64,000 nucleotides of DNA from Streptomyces subrutilus (GCF_008704535.1 NZ_CP023701.1:186001-250000); one strand, 5' to 3'. Positions 1 to 8,353 are shown, counted from the first letter of the stretch. A program made the numbers and translations. Notes: generated from the letters alone by a model not told the origin.

Positions 1-704
1 GTGAAGGCCAGGGCGGTGGGGAAGAGACCGAGGTAGACCATGTTCAGGGTGGCCGACAGGGGGGCGTGCGGCAGCTCGGCGAACAGTTGCCCGGCGAAGG
101 GCAGGGTGACGGCCGTGCCGACGAAACAGCCGTACGTGGTCACCTGGATCGGGCTCGCGTACGCCAGGGCGGGCTTCTGCGAGACGACACCGGCGCCGTA
201 GGTGAGCGCGGCCACCAGGCAGAGCAGGACCCCGCCGAGCGAAGAGGACCCGCCCCCGGAGGTGGACAGGCCCACCACGGCGGCACCGGCGAACGAGACG
301 CCCATCCCCGCGAGGAGCATGGGCGGGAAGCCCTCCTTCAGCAGCCATCCGCTGAGCAGGGCGATCACGATCGGGCCGATGTTCACGATCATGGCGGCGG
401 TGCCGGCGTCCACCAGTTGCTCGCCCCAGTTGAGGGCCACCATGTAGAGCCCGAACCAGAGGATGCCGGAGCCGAGGATGCCGGGCCAGGCCTGCCGGGG
501 CGGGAAGGGGACCCGCCGGACGGCGAGGACGATGCCGAGGGCGAGCGACGCCGTCAGCAGGCGCCCCAGCGCCAGCGCGCCGGGCGAGTAGTCGGCCGCC
601 GCGGCGCGGATGGACACGAAGGCGGAGGCCCACAGCACGACGGTGAGGGAGGCCGCCGCGAGGGCACGATGATCGGTTCCGGGGACTCCGGCCGTTTGAT
701 CCAT
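1..704 (-). CDS. EamA/DMT-family transporter (3' end outside window)
   Basis: Inner-membrane exporter of the drug/metabolite transporter superfamily; substrate unknown. The reverse strand reads an open frame from ATG at 704 (MDQTAGVPG) off the left edge, giving about 234 codons. It shows alternating hydrophobic helices such as ASLTVVLWASAFVSIRAA, MIVNIGPIVIALLSGWLLKE and GVLLCLVAALTYGAG, with the typical EamA LKE and P-x-x motifs. Full members are about 290-310 aa with ten helices, so the last helices are missing. There is no Shine-Dalgarno sequence, but a TACGTT box lies 7 nt before the ATG, so the transcript may be leaderless. Family assignment is from recognition of the pattern, not alignment. 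Confidence 0.85.
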   Translation of the reverse strand, partial: MDQTAGVPGTDHRALAAASLTVVLWASAFVSIRAAAADYSPGALALGRLLTASLALGIVLAVRRVPFPPRQAWPGILGSGILWFGLYMVALNWGEQLVDAGTAAMIVNIGPIVIALLSGWLLKEGFPPMLLAGMGVSFAGAAVVGLSTSGGGSSSLGGVLLCLVAALTYGAGVVSQKPALAYASPIQVTTYGCFVGTAVTLPFAGQLFAELPHAPLSATLNMVYLGLFPTALAF

Positions 705-711
705 GCGGGTC

Positions 712-717
712 AACGTA
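712..717 (-). promoter_or_regulatory. TANNNT -10 box for a leaderless DMT transcript
   Basis: TACGTT on the minus strand sits 7 nt before the ATG of the transporter gene. No purine-rich ribosome site lies between. This matches the TANNNT spacing of Streptomyces leaderless promoters. Confidence 0.4.
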
Positions 718-924
718 CCCAGGGGGCGCCCCCGCTGCCCACCGCGTTTCACCGGCCCCGTACGGCCCGACCGGTGGGCGGTCCGTACGGCACCGCGCGC
801 GCACCGTACGGCCCGCCCAGCGCCCCGCGCGGGACCGCGACGGGCTCCCGCGGGACGGCGACGGGTCGTCGCCCGGCCCGTCGGCGCGCACCAAGGGATC
901 CGGTGCGCGCAGACGGCTCCGGCG

Positions 925-1791
925 CTACCGCGCGGCCGATCCGTCCTGGGCGGGGGCGGCCGCGAAGGAGGCCAGGTCCTCGCGGAGCGCGCGGACCACC
1001 GCGTCCTGGTGCTCCGTCAGGTAGAAGTGCCCGCCCGGGAACCCGCGGAAGGTGAACGCGCCACCGGTCAGCTCCCGCCAGGCCATCGCCTCGGCCACGG
1101 TGACCTGCGGGTCCTGCTCGCCGCACAGCACGCTGACGGGGACGCGCAGGGCCGCGTCGGCGGAGGCGGGCGCGGGCGCGTAGCGGTAGGTGTCCACCGC
1201 CCGGTAGTCCGCGCGCAGCGCGGGCAGGATCACCTCGCGGAACCCTTCGTCGGCCAGCAGCCCCGGGTCGGTGCCGGCCAGCGAGGTGAGCTGGGCGAGC
1301 AGTTCCTCGTCGCTGCGGACGGGCGCGGCGTCCGGCCGGTGCGTCAGCGGGGAGCGCCGGCCGGAGAGGACCAGCCCGCGCAGGCCCGTGGCACCGTCCG
1401 CCTCCAGCCTGCGCGCCAGCTCGAAGGCGACGAGGGCGCCCATGCTGTGCCCGAAGAGCACCAGGGGCTGTCCGAGCCAGGGCTCAAGGGCCCGGTGCAC
1501 CCCGTCGACCATGGCGTGGATGCTGTCGGGCGCGTCCTCCCCGAACCGGTCCTGGCGGCCCGGGTACTGCACCGTGAGCACCTCGGCGTGCGCCGCCAGC
1601 TCCTGCGAGAAGGGGAAGTAGAACGACGCGTTCCCGCCGGCGTGCGGGAGCAGCACCAGCCGCGGGGCGGGTGCGGTCGGGGCCGGGTGGAACCGGCGGA
1701 TCCACGGGTCCGGCTGCGGGCCGGGCCGCGGTACGGCCGGTCGCGGGTCGGGGGCGCTCGCGCCCGGGGCCGTGGGGTGCGCGGTGGTCAT
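925..1791 (-). CDS. type II thioesterase (alpha/beta hydrolase)
   Basis: A 288-aa editing thioesterase of the kind that removes wrong acyl groups from PKS or NRPS carrier proteins. Visible family signatures are LVLLPHAGGNASFYFP (about residues 45-60), the nucleophile elbow GHSMG with Ser116, GEQDPQV carrying the acid residue, and GGHFYL carrying the catalytic His. The ATG at 1791 overlaps the stop of the upstream acyl-CoA ligase in an ATGA arrangement, so the two are translationally coupled. There is an unusually long proline-rich N-terminus of about 35 residues before the fold begins. No PKS or NRPS gene is visible in the window, so its partner is elsewhere or it acts generally on stalled acyl carriers. 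Confidence 0.88.
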   Translation of the reverse strand: MTTAHPTAPGASAPDPRPAVPRPGPQPDPWIRRFHPAPTAPAPRLVLLPHAGGNASFYFPFSQELAAHAEVLTVQYPGRQDRFGEDAPDSIHAMVDGVHRALEPWLGQPLVLFGHSMGALVAFELARRLEADGATGLRGLVLSGRRSPLTHRPDAAPVRSDEELLAQLTSLAGTDPGLLADEGFREVILPALRADYRAVDTYRYAPAPASADAALRVPVSVLCGEQDPQVTVAEAMAWRELTGGAFTFRGFPGGHFYLTEHQDAVVRALREDLASFAAAPAQDGSAAR

Positions 1792-3137
1792 GTCCGCTCC
1801 TCGAACTCGTCCGTCAGCAGCCGCTTCTTCTGCGGCTTGCCCATGGCGTTGCGCGGTACCGCGGTGATGAACCGGACCTCGCGCGGCCTCTTGTGTACCG
1901 ACAGGTGCGCAGCGACGAAGTCGGTGAGCTCGGAGCCCGTGACTCCGTCCGCCACGACGAAGGCGACGATCCGCTGGCCCAGGTCGGGGTCGGGGACTCC
2001 GACCACGGCCGCCTCGCGGACCCGGGGGTGGTCCAGCAGGGCGTTCTCGACCTCGCCCGCGCCGATCCGGTACCCCCCGGATTTGATCATGTCGAGGGAG
2101 GCGCGGCCCACGATCCGGTGGACGCCGTCCGCGTCGGCGGCCGCGATGTCGCCCGTTCGGAACCAGCCGTCCTCGGTGTGCGCTGCGGCCGTGGCCTCCG
2201 GGCGTCCCAGGTACGCGGAGAACAGCGTGGGTCCCGTCAGCTGGAGTTCGCCGATGTCCGCGCCCGGCTCGGCGGCGATCCGGGTGCGGATGCCGGGCAG
2301 GGGCGTGCCGACCGTGCCGGGGCGCACCTCGGCGCCCGCGCGGCCGCTGAGGGTGATCAGGGTCTCGGTCATCCCGTACCGCTCCACGGGCCGGTGGCCG
2401 CTGAGCGCGTGGAGATCGCGGAAGACGGGGGCGGGCAGGGCCGCGCTGCCCGAGACCAGGAGGCGGGCTCCGGACAGGGCGGCGGCCGCCTGCGGCTCGG
2501 CGGCGATGCGGGACCACACGGTCGGCACCCCGAAGTAGAGGCTGCCGCCCGCAGCCGCGTAGGCCTCGGGGGTGGGGCGGCCGGTGTGGACCAGGCGGCT
2601 GCCGGTGCGCAGGGCGCCGAGTACGCCGAGGACCAGGCCGTGCACGTGGAACAGCGGCAGGCCGTGCACCAGGGTGTCGGCGGCCGTCCACTGCCAGGCG
2701 TCGGCCAGCGCGTCGAGGTCGGCGGTGAGGGCGGCGGAGCTGAGCACGACGCCCTTGGGCGGCCCGGTGGTGCCGGAGGTGTACAGGATGAGCGCCGGGT
2801 CGCCGGGCGCGGCCGGCTCCGTCGTCCCGTGGTCGCCGCGGCGGGCGAAATCGGCCTCGATCGGGGTCGCGCCGGAATCCCGCAGGATGTGCTCGCGCTC
2901 GGCGGGTCCGGCGTCGGGCGGCACCGGTACGCAGGGCACCCCGGCCAGCAGCGCGCCCACGACGGCGGCGACGGTCTCCAGGGAGGGCGTGGCGCTCACC
3001 GCGACCGCGCGGGCTCCCCCGATGTCGGCGGCCACCGCGCGGGCGGCGCCGAGGAGGTCCTCGTAGGAGGAGGTGCGGCCGGCGACGGTCACCGCGTCCG
3101 GGCGGTCTCCGTGGGCGCCGGTGAGGGCGGTCAGCAT
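1788..3137 (-). CDS. matB: MatB-like malonyl-CoA ligase (acyl-CoA synthetase)
   Basis: An ANL-superfamily adenylating enzyme of 449 aa, probably activating malonate or methylmalonate to the CoA thioester. It has the P-loop-like LILYTSGTTGPPKGVV, the stretch DALADAWQWTAADTL followed by GLPLFHVHGLVLG, the core RYGMTETL, and the C-terminal hinge and lysine in NAMGKPQKKRLL. The wording of these blocks resembles Streptomyces MatB from memory; substrate specificity is inferred. It is somewhat shorter than the usual ~480 aa. A good ribosome site (AGGGAAG) lies 8 nt before the ATG. It is the first gene of a two-gene operon with the type II thioesterase, suggesting extender-unit supply plus editing. 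Confidence 0.82.
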   Translation of the reverse strand: MLTALTGAHGDRPDAVTVAGRTSSYEDLLGAARAVAADIGGARAVAVSATPSLETVAAVVGALLAGVPCVPVPPDAGPAEREHILRDSGATPIEADFARRGDHGTTEPAAPGDPALILYTSGTTGPPKGVVLSSAALTADLDALADAWQWTAADTLVHGLPLFHVHGLVLGVLGALRTGSRLVHTGRPTPEAYAAAGGSLYFGVPTVWSRIAAEPQAAAALSGARLLVSGSAALPAPVFRDLHALSGHRPVERYGMTETLITLSGRAGAEVRPGTVGTPLPGIRTRIAAEPGADIGELQLTGPTLFSAYLGRPEATAAAHTEDGWFRTGDIAAADADGVHRIVGRASLDMIKSGGYRIGAGEVENALLDHPRVREAAVVGVPDPDLGQRIVAFVVADGVTGSELTDFVAAHLSVHKRPREVRFITAVPRNAMGKPQKKRLLTDEFEERT

Positions 3138-3668
3138 GGCGGCAACTTCCCTGCGCGAGGCGGCGGTGGGTCCGGGCGTCAGCCTACGGGTGCGCGGCGC
3201 CCGTCCCGTACACGCCCGCCTTGTGTCCGGCGGCAGTTGGGGATCCGGCGGACCGGAGCGCGGGCCGCGAGCGGGGTCGCGGCCCGCGCCGACGGCGCCC
3301 GGCGGGGAGCGTCGCCGGGCGGTCGGCGAAGCCGGTGGGGCGAACGGGCTCCGGGCCGTGGCGAGCCCTGCGCAACCCGTCCCGTCGCCCCCGGAACGCG
3401 GCCCGGGCGCCGTACGGCCGGGCCCGGCGCGGGGCCCCCGCCGCGTTGGCCTTGCGCGGCACCGGCGAGGACGCGCACGACCCGGTGGGCGGCGGTCCGC
3501 AGGTCGTCGGCGCTCGTCTCGCCGCTATCCGGCAGGGAGACGGGCGTCTCGGCGCAGCTGCTCCACCCCTACGCCGGGCCGGTTGCGCGGTCGGGGCGGC
3601 CCCGGGGTCCCTTCCGGCACCCTGTGCGGCTCGGCGGCCGGGCGGCGGCCGGTTCGCGGGGCCGGTCG
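3138..3668. other. gene-free stretch
   Basis: About 530 bases of very GC-rich DNA between the deacetylase stop and the matB start. All frames read arginine/proline/glycine-rich low-complexity sequence with no recognisable domain and no ribosome site that would support a gene. Apart from the short matB leader I see nothing in it. Confidence 0.6.
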
Positions 3669-4460
3669 TCAGGGCGCGGTGCGGGCCGGGAAGGTGAAGG
3701 TGTAGCCGTGCGCGGTGAGCCAGGGCAGGTACTGTCCGAGCGCGGCGACGGTCTCGCTGCGGTCTCCGCCGCCGTCGTGGAAGAGGACCGTCGGCCGCAC
3801 GGGCAGGGCGCCCTCCACCGTGGAGACGATGGCGGGCAGGCCGGGCCGGCTCCAGTCCTTGGGGTCCACGCTCCAGCCCAGCGGCCGCATGCCGTTCGCG
3901 GCGGCGATGGCACGGCTGTCGGGGGTGAAGGCGCCGCCCGGCGCCCGGTAGTAGTCGACGGCGACGCCCGGCACCGCGTTCTCGATCATGGCCTTGGCAT
4001 CGAGGATCTGCCGGCGCTGGTAGGCCACGGATTTGTGGTCCATCGTGACGTCGTGGTCGACCGAGTGGTCGCACAGCCGGTGTCCCGCGGCGGCGACCTC
4101 GCGGACGAGTTCCGGGTGGGCGCGCGCACTGGTTCCGATCATGCAGAACGTGGCCTTGACCTTGTTCTGTTCCAGCACCTTGAGGACCCGCGGGGTCCAG
4201 CGGGGGTCCGGGCCGTCGTCGATCGTGATCGCGATGGCGCGCCCGGCGCCCTGGGCGAGCCGCGAGATGCCGAGCGGGACGGGAGCCGCGGCGGGCGCCG
4301 CCCCGCCGGGCGCGGCCGCGGCTTCGTCGCGTGCGGCGGGGCGGTCGGTCGCGGCGAGGGCCGGCGCGCCGCCGACGGCGACGAGAGCCAGTGCGGCCGC
4401 TGCCGCCGCCCTGACGCGTGTCCGCCGTCGCCGGGTCCCGGCGGTGCTGGTGCTGCTCAT
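3669..4460 (-). CDS. secreted polysaccharide deacetylase
   Basis: A 263-aa NodB-homology deacetylase acting outside the cell on chitin-like or peptidoglycan glycans. The ATG at 4460 is chosen because it follows AAGGGAAC and starts a classic signal peptide: basic TRRRRTRVR, then an Ala/Leu-rich core ending in PALAA. The five NodB motifs are visible: TIDDGPD (catalytic Asp and metal Asp), HSVDHD (metal histidines), YRAPGGAF, VDPKDW and VLFHDGGG. A low-complexity Ala/Pro linker of about 30 residues separates the signal peptide from the domain. An upstream in-frame start (4499) is less likely because it would bury the signal peptide. The catalytic set looks complete. Confidence 0.88.
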   Translation of the reverse strand: MSSTSTAGTRRRRTRVRAAAAAALALVAVGGAPALAATDRPAARDEAAAAPGGAAPAAAPVPLGISRLAQGAGRAIAITIDDGPDPRWTPRVLKVLEQNKVKATFCMIGTSARAHPELVREVAAAGHRLCDHSVDHDVTMDHKSVAYQRRQILDAKAMIENAVPGVAVDYYRAPGGAFTPDSRAIAAANGMRPLGWSVDPKDWSRPGLPAIVSTVEGALPVRPTVLFHDGGGDRSETVAALGQYLPWLTAHGYTFTFPARTAP

Positions 4461-4617
4461 GAATGCGGTGTTCCCTTGCGCTCGGCCCCCTGGTTCCACG
4501 GTGCCGGTCCAGGCTAGGGAGGCCGTGGCGGGATCTCTTCCCCCGTTCGGCCGATATGCGGGCGCCCGGGGCCGCGACCGGTCCGGGTCGGGGACACGGG
4601 CACGGGCGGGCCGCGCT

Positions 4618-4944
4618 TCAGATGGTCGTCGGCGGGGCGGCGCGGCGGTACTCGGCGTTGATCCGCTGGGCCTCTTCGAGCTGGTCCTCCAGGATGACGA
4701 TGCGGCACGCGGCTTCGACGGGAGTGCCCTGGTCGACGAGTTCGCGGGCGCGGGCCGCGATGCGCAGCTGGTAGCGCGAGTAGCGGCGGTGGCCGCCCTC
4801 GGAGCGCAGCGGGGTGATCAGGCGGGCCTCGCCGATGGCCCGCAGGAAACCGGGGGTGGTGCCGAGCATCTCGGCCGCCCGGCCCATCGTGTAGGCGGGG
4901 TAGTCGTCGTCGTCGAGCCGGCTGAGCGGGTCGTCTACGGTCAT
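4618..4944 (-). CDS. small MerR-family regulator
   Basis: A 108-aa DNA-binding protein. It carries a MerR helix-turn-helix (YTMGRAAEMLGTTPGFLRAI), the wing signature RSEGGHRRYSRYQL, and a short C-terminal coiled-coil-like helix (EDQLEEAQRINAEYRR). There is no effector domain or metal-binding cysteine, so it is a minimal MerR of the type common in Streptomyces. A strong GAGAGGTG ribosome site precedes the ATG. It faces away from the STAS gene across a region with two A/T-rich islands that could include its operator. Target genes are unknown. Confidence 0.85.
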   Translation of the reverse strand: MTVDDPLSRLDDDDYPAYTMGRAAEMLGTTPGFLRAIGEARLITPLRSEGGHRRYSRYQLRIAARARELVDQGTPVEAACRIVILEDQLEEAQRINAEYRRAAPPTTI

Positions 4945-5472
4945 CGCACCTCTCTGTGGAACGCGCCGAGGGCCCTGGCGCCGAACGGCACCAAGGCCCC
5001 GAGGAACTTCTCACGCCGTCGGTGCGAGGGCGCACGCCACTCGCCTCCACACCTGGCTAGCCGAAACCATAGCCCTCCGACCGTCACATGTCTATCACGA
5101 CCGCGATAGATTTCCGCATGTTCGATGGTGAAGTAATCAGGTTCGAACGGGTCGGAACCACCCGACCGACGGCGCGCGACGGACGCCACGGGGCCACCAC
5201 CCGCTCCACGACTCCCCCCGAAGGTCCGGCTCGCCCGCCATCGCCCTTACGAGCCGCAGCACGTGCGCCCTCACGCTTCGCACGCGCGCCGGTAGAGAAA
5301 CCGTGGCCAGGCGGGTGTCTAATCTCTACTCCAGCCAAGGTAGATTTCTACCTGCTGGAGGGCGAGGAAATCAGCAGCGGCCTCCGTACCCGCGTCACCA
5401 CCCGAAGATGATCTGAAGCCACGGGCAGCCCCGCGCGCCCGTTCGACCGATGCGACCCGAGGAGTCACCACC
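4945..5472. other. promoter region between MerR and STAS genes
   Basis: About 530 bases without a convincing gene. Two A/T-rich islands stand out against the GC background. The first, around 5090-5112, has the inverted repeat CTATC-N8-GATAG. The second, at 5339-5352, reads GGTAGATTTCTACC, a near-perfect dyad. Both contain GATAGATTT/GGTAGATTT-like cores, so they may be copies of one operator. Small frames here (for example 4941-5189 reverse) lack ribosome sites and domain features. Confidence 0.4.
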
Positions 5473-5859
5473 ATGACCGAGCACCCTGCCCGGCAGGCAG
5501 GCGGGGAGGACATCACCGTGGACGTCCTGGACCACGCCGTCACGGTCCGGCCCACCGGCGAGATCGATCTCGAACGGGCCTCCGTCCTCGCGCTCGCCCT
5601 CGCCGAAGGCCTTTCCCACGCCTCACCGAGCAGGCCTCTGGTGGTCGACTGCGGCGGCCTGACCTTCTGCGACTCCTCCGGCCTCAACGCCTTCCTGTCC
5701 GCCCGGCGCACGGCGGAGAAGACCGGCACGGTGATCCGCCTGGCCTCCCCGAACCAGCAGTTCCGGCGCCTCTTGGAGATGACCGGGACCACGGCCCTGT
5801 TCTCCGTCGAGCCGGACCCCGCCGATCGCCGGTCGGCCGACGGAGCGTCCGCCGACTAG
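5473..5859 (+). CDS. STAS-domain anti-anti-sigma factor
   Basis: A 128-aa SpoIIAA/RsbV-like protein that binds an anti-sigma kinase and releases a SigB-type sigma factor when dephosphorylated. The STAS core runs from ITVDVLDHAVTVRPTGEIDL to NQQFRRLLEMTG. The phosphorylation site is in FCDSSGLNAFLSARR, with the conserved D-S-S-G-L. GAGTCACCACC before the ATG offers a ribosome site. No anti-sigma gene is adjacent, so the partner kinase is elsewhere. A SigF-like sigma factor does lie about 50 kb away (55286-56161), but a link between the two is only a guess. Confidence 0.9.
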   Translation: MTEHPARQAGGEDITVDVLDHAVTVRPTGEIDLERASVLALALAEGLSHASPSRPLVVDCGGLTFCDSSGLNAFLSARRTAEKTGTVIRLASPNQQFRRLLEMTGTTALFSVEPDPADRRSADGASAD

Positions 5860-5933
5860 GACGGCGCCGCGGTCCGCCGGGAACGGTACGCCCGCGGGAG
5901 GAGCCGTCGAGCGGCGGGCACCGGGCGCGGGCG

Positions 5934-6137
5934 TCAGGCGCGACCGAACCGGTCCCCCTGCTCCTCGCGCCGGCGGCCCGGCGGGCCCGCGGGCCGGGGG
6001 ACGGCGCGGCCCGCGCGCAGCCATTCGCGCTCCAGGCGGTCGTAGATCGGGGAGTCGGACTCCGTCCAGGCCGGTCCGAGCGGTCGCGGGACCCGGGCCG
6101 TTGCCTGCGGGGGCGGGGCGAAAGTCGTTTCCTGCAT
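5934..6137 (-). CDS. small conserved hypothetical protein
   Basis: A 67-aa protein I cannot assign a function to. It reads as acidic/aromatic in the centre (ESDSPIYDRLEREWLRAGR) and ends in a basic tail (GRRREEQGDRFGRA). The SPIYDRLEREW core resembles short proteins I associate with streptomycete genomes. There is no signal peptide or membrane segment. The ribosome site is poor. It runs in the same direction as the next gene (6237-6557) with a 99-base gap, so it might be cotranscribed with it. Confidence 0.5.
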   Translation of the reverse strand: MQETTFAPPPQATARVPRPLGPAWTESDSPIYDRLEREWLRAGRAVPRPAGPPGRRREEQGDRFGRA

Positions 6138-6236
6138 ACCGGGTCAACGATTCTGCTGCCCCGGGTGTGGCGGCGCGTGACCGTTTCGTCACCACCCTGT
6201 CCCACGTGCGGCTGTCGGGCAGTCGGCCTGTGGGTC

Positions 6237-6557
6237 TCAGCGGGTGCCGCGCCGCCAGCCCGGCCGGTCTCCCACGGCCCAGGAGGCGGCTGCCGTGCGG
6301 CGGGCCGCCGCGTCCCGCCGACGGGCGGCCTCGCGGCGCGCCGCACCCCGCGCCTCGGCCCGTGTCCGGTCCCCGGCGCCGGCGGCCCGCGCGGCCAGGA
6401 CGGCGGCGAGGGCCACCGCGACCGCGGCGACCTCCTCGGGCGCCGGCTCCCCGCGGGTGATGTGCCAGGCCGGTGCGGCCGGGCCCGCCCGGCCCCCCGC
6501 ACCCCGGGACCGTGCCGGGTCCCTCTGCCGCTCGTGCTCGTCGTCCGCTGGCGTCAT
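6237..6557 (-). CDS. acyl-CoA carboxylase epsilon-subunit-like protein
   Basis: A 106-aa protein resembling the small epsilon subunits that stabilise actinobacterial acyl-CoA carboxylase beta cores. Evidence is the central WHITRGEPAPEEVAAVAVAL block (epsilon proteins begin their fold with a similar RG-x-PxxEExAAL element), an Ala/Arg-rich helix, and a Trp/Arg tail. A very good ribosome site (GGAGGAGC, 5-7 nt before the ATG) supports expression. Unlike known accBE or pccBE pairs there is no beta subunit next to it, so it would be an orphan. The resemblance is short and compositionally biased, so a hypothetical protein remains possible. Confidence 0.5.
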   Translation of the reverse strand: MTPADDEHERQRDPARSRGAGGRAGPAAPAWHITRGEPAPEEVAAVAVALAAVLAARAAGAGDRTRAEARGAARREAARRRDAAARRTAAASWAVGDRPGWRRGTR

Positions 6558-6702
6558 CGGACGCTCCTCCGTCCTCGGGAGGGGTGCCCGACGCGCGCAT
6601 GCGGCGGGCCCCTCCAGACTCCCCCTCCCCCGGCCCGGTTTCCTCCCCTCGGCCGCCGCGGAGGCCCGCGGACCCTCCGGGCCCGATCCCGCGGGCCGAA
6701 GT

Positions 6703-6708
6703 TACCCT
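6703..6708 (+). promoter_or_regulatory. TANNNT -10 box for a leaderless GNAT transcript
   Basis: TACCCT lies exactly 6 nt before the ATG at 6715, and no Shine-Dalgarno sequence separates them. The arrangement fits a leaderless mRNA beginning at the start codon. Confidence 0.45.
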
Positions 6709-6714
6709 GAGGTC

Positions 6715-7215
6715 ATGTCTGGAACCGTGCCCTCCAACGCACTTCGCCTCGCCCCCGTCACCGAGCAGAACCTGGCCGCCGTCCTGGCCGTGCAGGTCCG
6801 CCCCGATCAGCGGCACCTGGTGTCCCCCGTGGTGAAGTCGCTGGCCGAGGCGTACGTGCACGGCGAGGTCGCCTGGCCGCGGGCCGTCGTCGACGGCACG
6901 GAAGTGGTCGGCTTCGTCATGGCCTTCCTCGACATCGTCTGGGACCAGGAGAAGGACCCCGACGACCGCCGTTCCGGCATCTGGCGGTTGAACATCGACG
7001 CCGCCCACCAGGGCAGGGGCTACGGCCGCTTCGCCGTCGGCGCGGTCCTCGACGAGCTCCGCGGCCGCGGCGCCGGTCCGGCGTACGTCTCGTGGGACAC
7101 CGGCGCGCACTCCCCCGAACCGTTCTACCTGGGCCTGGGTTTCCGTCCGACCGGGGAACTCAGCGGGGGCCAGCGGGTCGCCGTCCTGCCCTTGGACGCG
7201 TCATCGGCTCGGTGA
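6715..7215 (+). CDS. GNAT-family N-acetyltransferase
   Basis: A 166-aa acetyl-CoA-dependent acyltransferase. The acetyl-CoA-binding motif A is seen as RLNIDAAHQGRGYGRFAVGAVL (Q-x-x-G-x-G), followed by a late beta strand and SPEPFYLGLGFRPTGE, the usual motif B region. The block VQVRPDQRHLVSPVVKSLAEAYV resembles spermidine/amine acetyltransferases of the BltD type, so an amine or amino-acid substrate is possible. The ATG at 6715 is used because a leaderless-type box lies just upstream. Its 3' end overlaps the end of the convergent AraC gene by 56 bases, so the two transcripts are partly antisense. Confidence 0.9.
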   Translation: MSGTVPSNALRLAPVTEQNLAAVLAVQVRPDQRHLVSPVVKSLAEAYVHGEVAWPRAVVDGTEVVGFVMAFLDIVWDQEKDPDDRRSGIWRLNIDAAHQGRGYGRFAVGAVLDELRGRGAGPAYVSWDTGAHSPEPFYLGLGFRPTGELSGGQRVAVLPLDASSAR

Positions 7216-8203
7216 GCACCACCGTGCGCGGCGCCCGCGCGGCCGGCTCGAACGCGGCCGGCGCGGTCGCGCCCGCGCGGAACTCCCGCGGGCTGACGCC
7301 CCGGACCCGCTTGAACGCGGTGGACAGGGCGAAGGCGCTCCCGTAGCCGACCTTGCGCGCCACCGTCGCGACGGTGGCGTCGGGTTCGCGGAGCAGGTCG
7401 GCCGCGAGGGCCAGGCGCCAGCCGGTCAGGTAGGCGACCGGGGGTTCGCCGACGACCTCGGTGAAGCGGCGGGCCAGGCCGGCCCGTGAGACGCCGACCT
7501 TGAGGGCGAGCTCTTCCACGGTCCAGCCGTGTTCCGGGCTCTCGTGCAGCAGGCGGAGCGCCGGGCCGACCACGGGATCGCCCTGCGCCCGGTACCAGGG
7601 CGGGGCGTCCGAGCCGGGGGCTTGGAGCCAGGCCCGGAGCACGCCGATGACGAGGAGGTCCAGCAGCCGGTCCAGGACGATCTCCTGGCCCGGTTCGTCG
7701 CGGGAGATCTCGGCGCTGAGCAGGGTGATGAGGGTGGAGTCGGCCGCGCCCGCGGGACGCACCAGGACGGTGGGGAGCGCGCCGAGCAGGCGGCGGCCGA
7801 TCTCGCTCGGCGCCTGGTAGGTGCCGCTGAGCATCACGGCCGAGCCGGCGTCCCGGAGTGGTTCGCCCCAGGTGCGGACGCCCAGGGACATCGAGTCGCT
7901 GACGTCCCGGCCCTCCTCGTCGCTGCACCGCTGGTCCGGGCCCACGGTGATCTGGACCGGGCTGTCGGGTGCGTCGGCGACGCCGTAGCAGTCGGGACCC
8001 CTGACGACCGCCACGTCGCCGGGGCCGATCCGCACGGACTCGCCGTCGTCGGGCAGCAGCCAGGCCGAGCCGTGGACCATGGTGACCACCGACAGCGGGG
8101 CGCGGTCCTCGATCCGCAGCGACCAGGGCGGGTTCAGCACGGACTTGAGGAGGAAGGCGCCCCGGGCCTTGGGGCCTTCGAGGAGTCCGGTCAGCGTGTC
8201 CAT
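7160..8203 (-). CDS. AraC-family transcriptional regulator with cupin domain
   Basis: A 347-aa regulator. Residues about 1-190 form a cupin-like sensing domain starting MDTLTGLLEGPKARGAFLL, with LSVVTMVHGSAWLLPDDGE and the RIGPGDVAVVRG barrel strand. The C-terminal AraC double helix-turn-helix includes WTVEELALKVGVSRAGLARRF and VARKVGYGSAFALSTAFKRV, ending in GVSPREFR. The ATG at 8203 begins the conserved N-terminus; longer frames upstream are not supported. It is divergent from the flavoprotein gene at 8354, its likely target, with an ATATGATCATAT palindrome between them. Its stop region overlaps the GNAT gene on the opposite strand. Confidence 0.92.
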   Translation of the reverse strand: MDTLTGLLEGPKARGAFLLKSVLNPPWSLRIEDRAPLSVVTMVHGSAWLLPDDGESVRIGPGDVAVVRGPDCYGVADAPDSPVQITVGPDQRCSDEEGRDVSDSMSLGVRTWGEPLRDAGSAVMLSGTYQAPSEIGRRLLGALPTVLVRPAGAADSTLITLLSAEISRDEPGQEIVLDRLLDLLVIGVLRAWLQAPGSDAPPWYRAQGDPVVGPALRLLHESPEHGWTVEELALKVGVSRAGLARRFTEVVGEPPVAYLTGWRLALAADLLREPDATVATVARKVGYGSAFALSTAFKRVRGVSPREFRAGATAPAAFEPAARAPRTVVLTEPMTRPRAGRRPAGPR

Positions 8204-8335
8204 GGGCCCATTGTCCCCGGAGCCGTACACCGCCGGTCGGGCTCGCGCGCCATCCGGGCCCCCGCCTCGCCGGGGCGGGCCGGTCCGGTGGGAACGGGAG
8301 GGTCCTCGACCCTCCAGCGGACTCAAGGGCATTCC

Positions 8336-8347
8336 ATATGATCATAT
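8336..8347. promoter_or_regulatory. 12-bp palindrome and possible -10 box before the flavoprotein gene
   Basis: ATATGATCATAT is a perfect palindrome in an otherwise GC-rich intergenic region and ends 6 nt before the flavoprotein ATG. It contains TATGAT, a good -10 hexamer, so it may be both promoter and operator. No ribosome site fits between it and the ATG, implying a leaderless or very short 5' end. It is a candidate target of the divergent AraC regulator. Confidence 0.45.
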
Positions 8348-8353
8348 TGTTCG

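Noticed and set aside
5130..5150. GGTTCGAA segment that recalls a tRNA T-loop
   Set aside because: No cloverleaf can be formed around it; no acceptor stem or anticodon arm is visible.
4941..5189. 82-codon reverse frame ending at the MerR start
   Set aside because: It has no ribosome site, no domain, and covers the likely promoter region.
5280..5345. Possible SigB-type promoter (GGGTGT) before the STAS gene
   Set aside because: No GTTT-like -35 element sits at the right distance.
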